Origin: Bradyrhizobium sp. AUGA SZCCT0283 | Lineage (GTDB): Bacteria > Pseudomonadota > Alphaproteobacteria > Rhizobiales > Xanthobacteraceae | DNA: 64,000 nucleotides | Reading direction: 5' to 3' | Assembly (NCBI RefSeq): GCF_018130385.1 | Contig: NZ_JAFCLU010000010.1 | Coordinates: forward strand, 62,001-126,000 | In this document: positions 61,894 to 64,000 of the stretch, piece by piece | Position numbering within the stretch: the first letter of the stretch is position 1 | How the letters are laid out: each line of letters starts with the position of its first letter | Position numbers and translations under genes: made by a program | The notes under the pieces: generated by a model | The model's database searches: none | What the model saw: only the letters and a program-made list of their open reading frames with translations | What the model was told of the DNA's origin: nothing

Positions 61894-62552
61894 GCCTGTG
61901 CGTCCCGCTTGGCATCAGCGGAATCGCGCCTTCGCCTGGAGCCCGAGCCTTTCGGGGCATTCCGCGCCGCGGATGCCGGGTTCTTGTCGGAAACGATCAC
62001 GCGCGCATGCTGCGTGACGTTGCCGACAATGGCCTTGCCGCCGTCCCCGACCGACACGTTCTGCACGGTGATGGCAGGCTCGCCATGGCTCCGATGGCGA
62101 TTCAGCGCCTCGATCTGGGCGGGAAACGTGCGGGCGAGCCTGCCCAATGCGCGGGCGGCACTGTCATGCTGAGCGAGATCGTCCGCATTCGCAAGGTGAT
62201 GGGCGCATCGCATCGCCATCACATGAACCGAAACCATCTGCGCAACCAGCATGGCCTCGATGGAATCCCGGGGCTTGATGCTCTTCACCATCGAAATCAT
62301 GAAAGCGAGGTTGACCTCGTCGGGACTCTCGCCGCTCACGCTGGCCTTTACCAATTGCCTGATAATGCCATGCATCGCTTCGCGATCGGTGACCCCCAAT
62401 GTATCAGCCATGAGCTGTTCGCCGAGCTCTTGATCTGGATGGTCGATGGAGAATCCGTGCGACAGAAGCTTTATTCGCGGGGCTGCGGCAGCTTTGGTCT
62501 GGTCAGTTGCCGCGATCGTCGCTGACACAGTGAGGTCCGGAGCGGTGCTCAT
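61890..62552 (-). CDS. Conserved protein of unknown function, paired with HGGxG gene
   Basis: 220 residues. Start at MSTAPDL (62552). The mid-part is helical with SGESPDEVNLAFMISMVKSI and MRCAHHLANADDLAQHDSAA, and the tail is basic (GSRRRRDSADAKRDAQA). It overlaps the HGGxG gene by 4 bp, so the two are made together. Such pairs occur in prophage-like or mobile regions of bradyrhizobia, which is an inference only. Confidence 0.65.
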   Translation of the reverse strand: MSTAPDLTVSATIAATDQTKAAAAPRIKLLSHGFSIDHPDQELGEQLMADTLGVTDREAMHGIIRQLVKASVSGESPDEVNLAFMISMVKSIKPRDSIEAMLVAQMVSVHVMAMRCAHHLANADDLAQHDSAARALGRLARTFPAQIEALNRHRSHGEPAITVQNVSVGDGGKAIVGNVTQHARVIVSDKNPASAARNAPKGSGSRRRRDSADAKRDAQA

Positions 62553-62950
62553 GTCGGGATTCCTTAGGCCACGCGCGCGCGGGCCAAGCGCGCGGTTCGG
62601 CCACGCGCCGGCGATCGTTCGCCGCGGCGATCTCTGCAATTTCAATTGTGGGTGAGGGTTTGAGCCGCAATCGTACCGACGCGCCCGGTATCGCAGGGCG
62701 TTTACAAGATTGCGGAATGATGGAGGAATGCCGCTGATTTGCGCGACGAGTCAAATTGTTTTTCGCTGCATTCATGCCGATAGCCGATGCTACTTTGCAT
62801 GGGGTTGTTTTGATGAATCCGCATCGGCGGAGGTGGTCGTCGGTCCCAAAATCTGTCTCTATTGGAGCCGAGACCGCCCGTGCGTGGGCGCTCCAGGTGC
62901 CTGCGGCGCTGCTGCCGGCCTTGCCTAAAGTTCTTGCGTGGAGTGGCGAT
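62553..62950. other. Gap between the HGGxG pair and the amidohydrolase
   Basis: About 400 bp; I see no gene. It holds a GGAG ribosome-binding site at 62940-62943 for the next gene and divergent promoter space. Confidence 0.4.
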
Positions 62951-64000
62951 ATGGGTGGCTTGGTGATCAGTGGCGGCCGGGTGGTGGATCCGGCCAGCGG
63001 GATGGACGCCATTGGCGATGTGGCGGTAGAGGATGGCCGGATCTCCGCTGTCGGCACCGGGCTCGGCGGCGCCGAACGGGTGATCGACGCGACTGGCCTC
63101 GTGGTGGCGCCCGGCTTCATCGACCTGCACGCCCACGGCCAGTCGATCCCGGCCGATCGCATGCAGGCGTTCGACGGGGTGACGACGACGCTCGACCTCG
63201 AGGCCGGCGTATTGCCGGTCGCATCCTGGTATCGGCGCCAGGCCGCCAAGGGACGCGTGCTGAACTACGGCGCCGCCGCCAACTGGGCCTTTGCGCGCAT
63301 CGGCGCGATGACCGGATCCAACACGGAAAGCTCGCTGGAGGCGTTCGGCAATGCCATGCGCGATCGCCGCTGGATCGACAACGTGGCCAGCGACACCGAG
63401 GTGGCCGGCATTCTCGACCGCCTCGCGATTGGACTGAACGAGGGCGGCATCGGCATCGGCATCCTCAACGCCTATGCCCCGGGCGCAGGCGTCCAGGAGC
63501 TGACCGCGGTGTGTCAACTGGCGGCGGCGCATGATGTGGCGACCTTCACCCACGTCGCCTATATGTCCCGCATCGACCCGGAAAGCGCCGCGGAAGCCTA
63601 TATCCGCCTGATCGGCTATGCCGGCGCCACCGGCGCGCATATGCACATCTGCCACTTCAACTCTTCCAGCAAGACGGACGTGGAGCGTTGCGCGGTGCTG
63701 ATCGCCAAGGCGCAGGCACAGGGCCTGCCGATTACGGTGGAGGCCTATCCGTACGGCACCGGTTCGACGGTGCTGGCGGCGGCCTTCTTCAGCGATCCGG
63801 AATTCGAGGCGCGCAATGGCCTCGGCTACGATTCGGTGCAGCGGGTGACCGACGGGCGGCGCTTCCGCGACCGCAAGGAACTGCTGGCGGCGCAGGCGGA
63901 GGAGCCCTCCACGCTGGTGCTGTGGCATATCCTGGATACCGAGAACAATCCGCACCATCGTGACCTCCTGGACATCTCGGTGCTGTATCCCGGCGGCGCG
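62951..64000 (+). CDS. D-aminoacylase/N-acyl-D-amino-acid deacylase-type amidohydrolase (5' part)
   Basis: The first 350 codons, cut by the window end. Amidohydrolase fold: beta-sandwich start LVISGGRVVDPASGMDAIGD, then GFIDLHAHGQ with the HxH metal motif. MHICHFNSS and EAYPYG further on suit the D-aminoacylase subgroup, which releases D-amino acids from N-acyl forms. ATG at 62951 follows GGAG by 7 bases. The rest is beyond the window. Confidence 0.82.
   Translation, partial: MGGLVISGGRVVDPASGMDAIGDVAVEDGRISAVGTGLGGAERVIDATGLVVAPGFIDLHAHGQSIPADRMQAFDGVTTTLDLEAGVLPVASWYRRQAAKGRVLNYGAAANWAFARIGAMTGSNTESSLEAFGNAMRDRRWIDNVASDTEVAGILDRLAIGLNEGGIGIGILNAYAPGAGVQELTAVCQLAAAHDVATFTHVAYMSRIDPESAAEAYIRLIGYAGATGAHMHICHFNSSSKTDVERCAVLIAKAQAQGLPITVEAYPYGTGSTVLAAAFFSDPEFEARNGLGYDSVQRVTDGRRFRDRKELLAAQAEEPSTLVLWHILDTENNPHHRDLLDISVLYPGGA

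Overview
The window looks like chromosomal DNA from a Bradyrhizobium-type alphaproteobacterium (Nitrobacteraceae). The base composition is GC-rich, GTG starts are common, and small secreted proteins of a kind common in this group occur (a DUF3551 member and several others). It also has an alphaproteobacterial RpoH, many ABC/TRAP uptake genes and aromatic-degradation genes, and intergenic palindromes of the kind scattered through these genomes. The genus is an inference from protein style, not from a marker gene. No rRNA, CRISPR array or intact transposase was seen. One tRNA (Glu, anticodon CTC) is present.

Layout. 0-9.7 kb is housekeeping-like: two tandem lytic transglycosylases, a short-chain dehydrogenase, a single-domain response regulator, a LysE exporter, a 22-residue lysine-rich micropeptide, a membrane diguanylate cyclase, an amidase, rpoH, an RluD-type pseudouridine synthase and tRNA-Glu. 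From 10.1 to 17.3 kb, just after the tRNA, lies an acyl-CoA ligase plus LivGHMKF importer operon. It is closed by a decayed tyrosine-recombinase 3' end (17.4-17.7 kb). From 17.7 to 24.4 kb is a malonate cassette: MatB, MatA, a DctPQM TRAP importer and a divergent GntR regulator, with a TTGTATACAA palindrome in the shared promoter. From 24.6 to 30.3 kb is a first aromatic ring-cleavage module (IclR, FAD hydroxylase, FAH hydrolase, orphan binding protein, divergent extradiol dioxygenase).

30.4-47.7 kb is an envelope and lipid region. It holds a coiled-coil protein, a PepSY protein, small membrane proteins, two TetR regulators, a soluble histidine kinase co-transcribed with two membrane-fusion proteins and an RND pump, a LysR regulator, a NYN-domain protein, and a patatin / acetoacetate decarboxylase / 3-hydroxybutyrate dehydrogenase operon. 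Three copies of one 17-bp palindrome (32804, 35102, 44196) each lie downstream of a TTGACAC element and before a transcription unit. They suggest a single TetR regulon joining the small membrane genes, the kinase/RND operon and the patatin operon. This is the strongest candidate for an undescribed system here.

48.2-55.8 kb holds a second ring-cleavage module (TetR, FAH hydrolase, FAD hydroxylase, two-domain VOC dioxygenase, acyl-CoA ligase, MDR oxidoreductase), parallel to but distinct from the first. 56.3-64 kb holds a UPF0182 membrane protein, a secreted protein of unknown function, a HigB-like toxin gene broken by one base next to an intact HigA-like antitoxin with a hexanucleotide repeat, two small genes including an HGGxG-motif protein, and the 5' part of a D-aminoacylase-type amidohydrolase that runs off the end.
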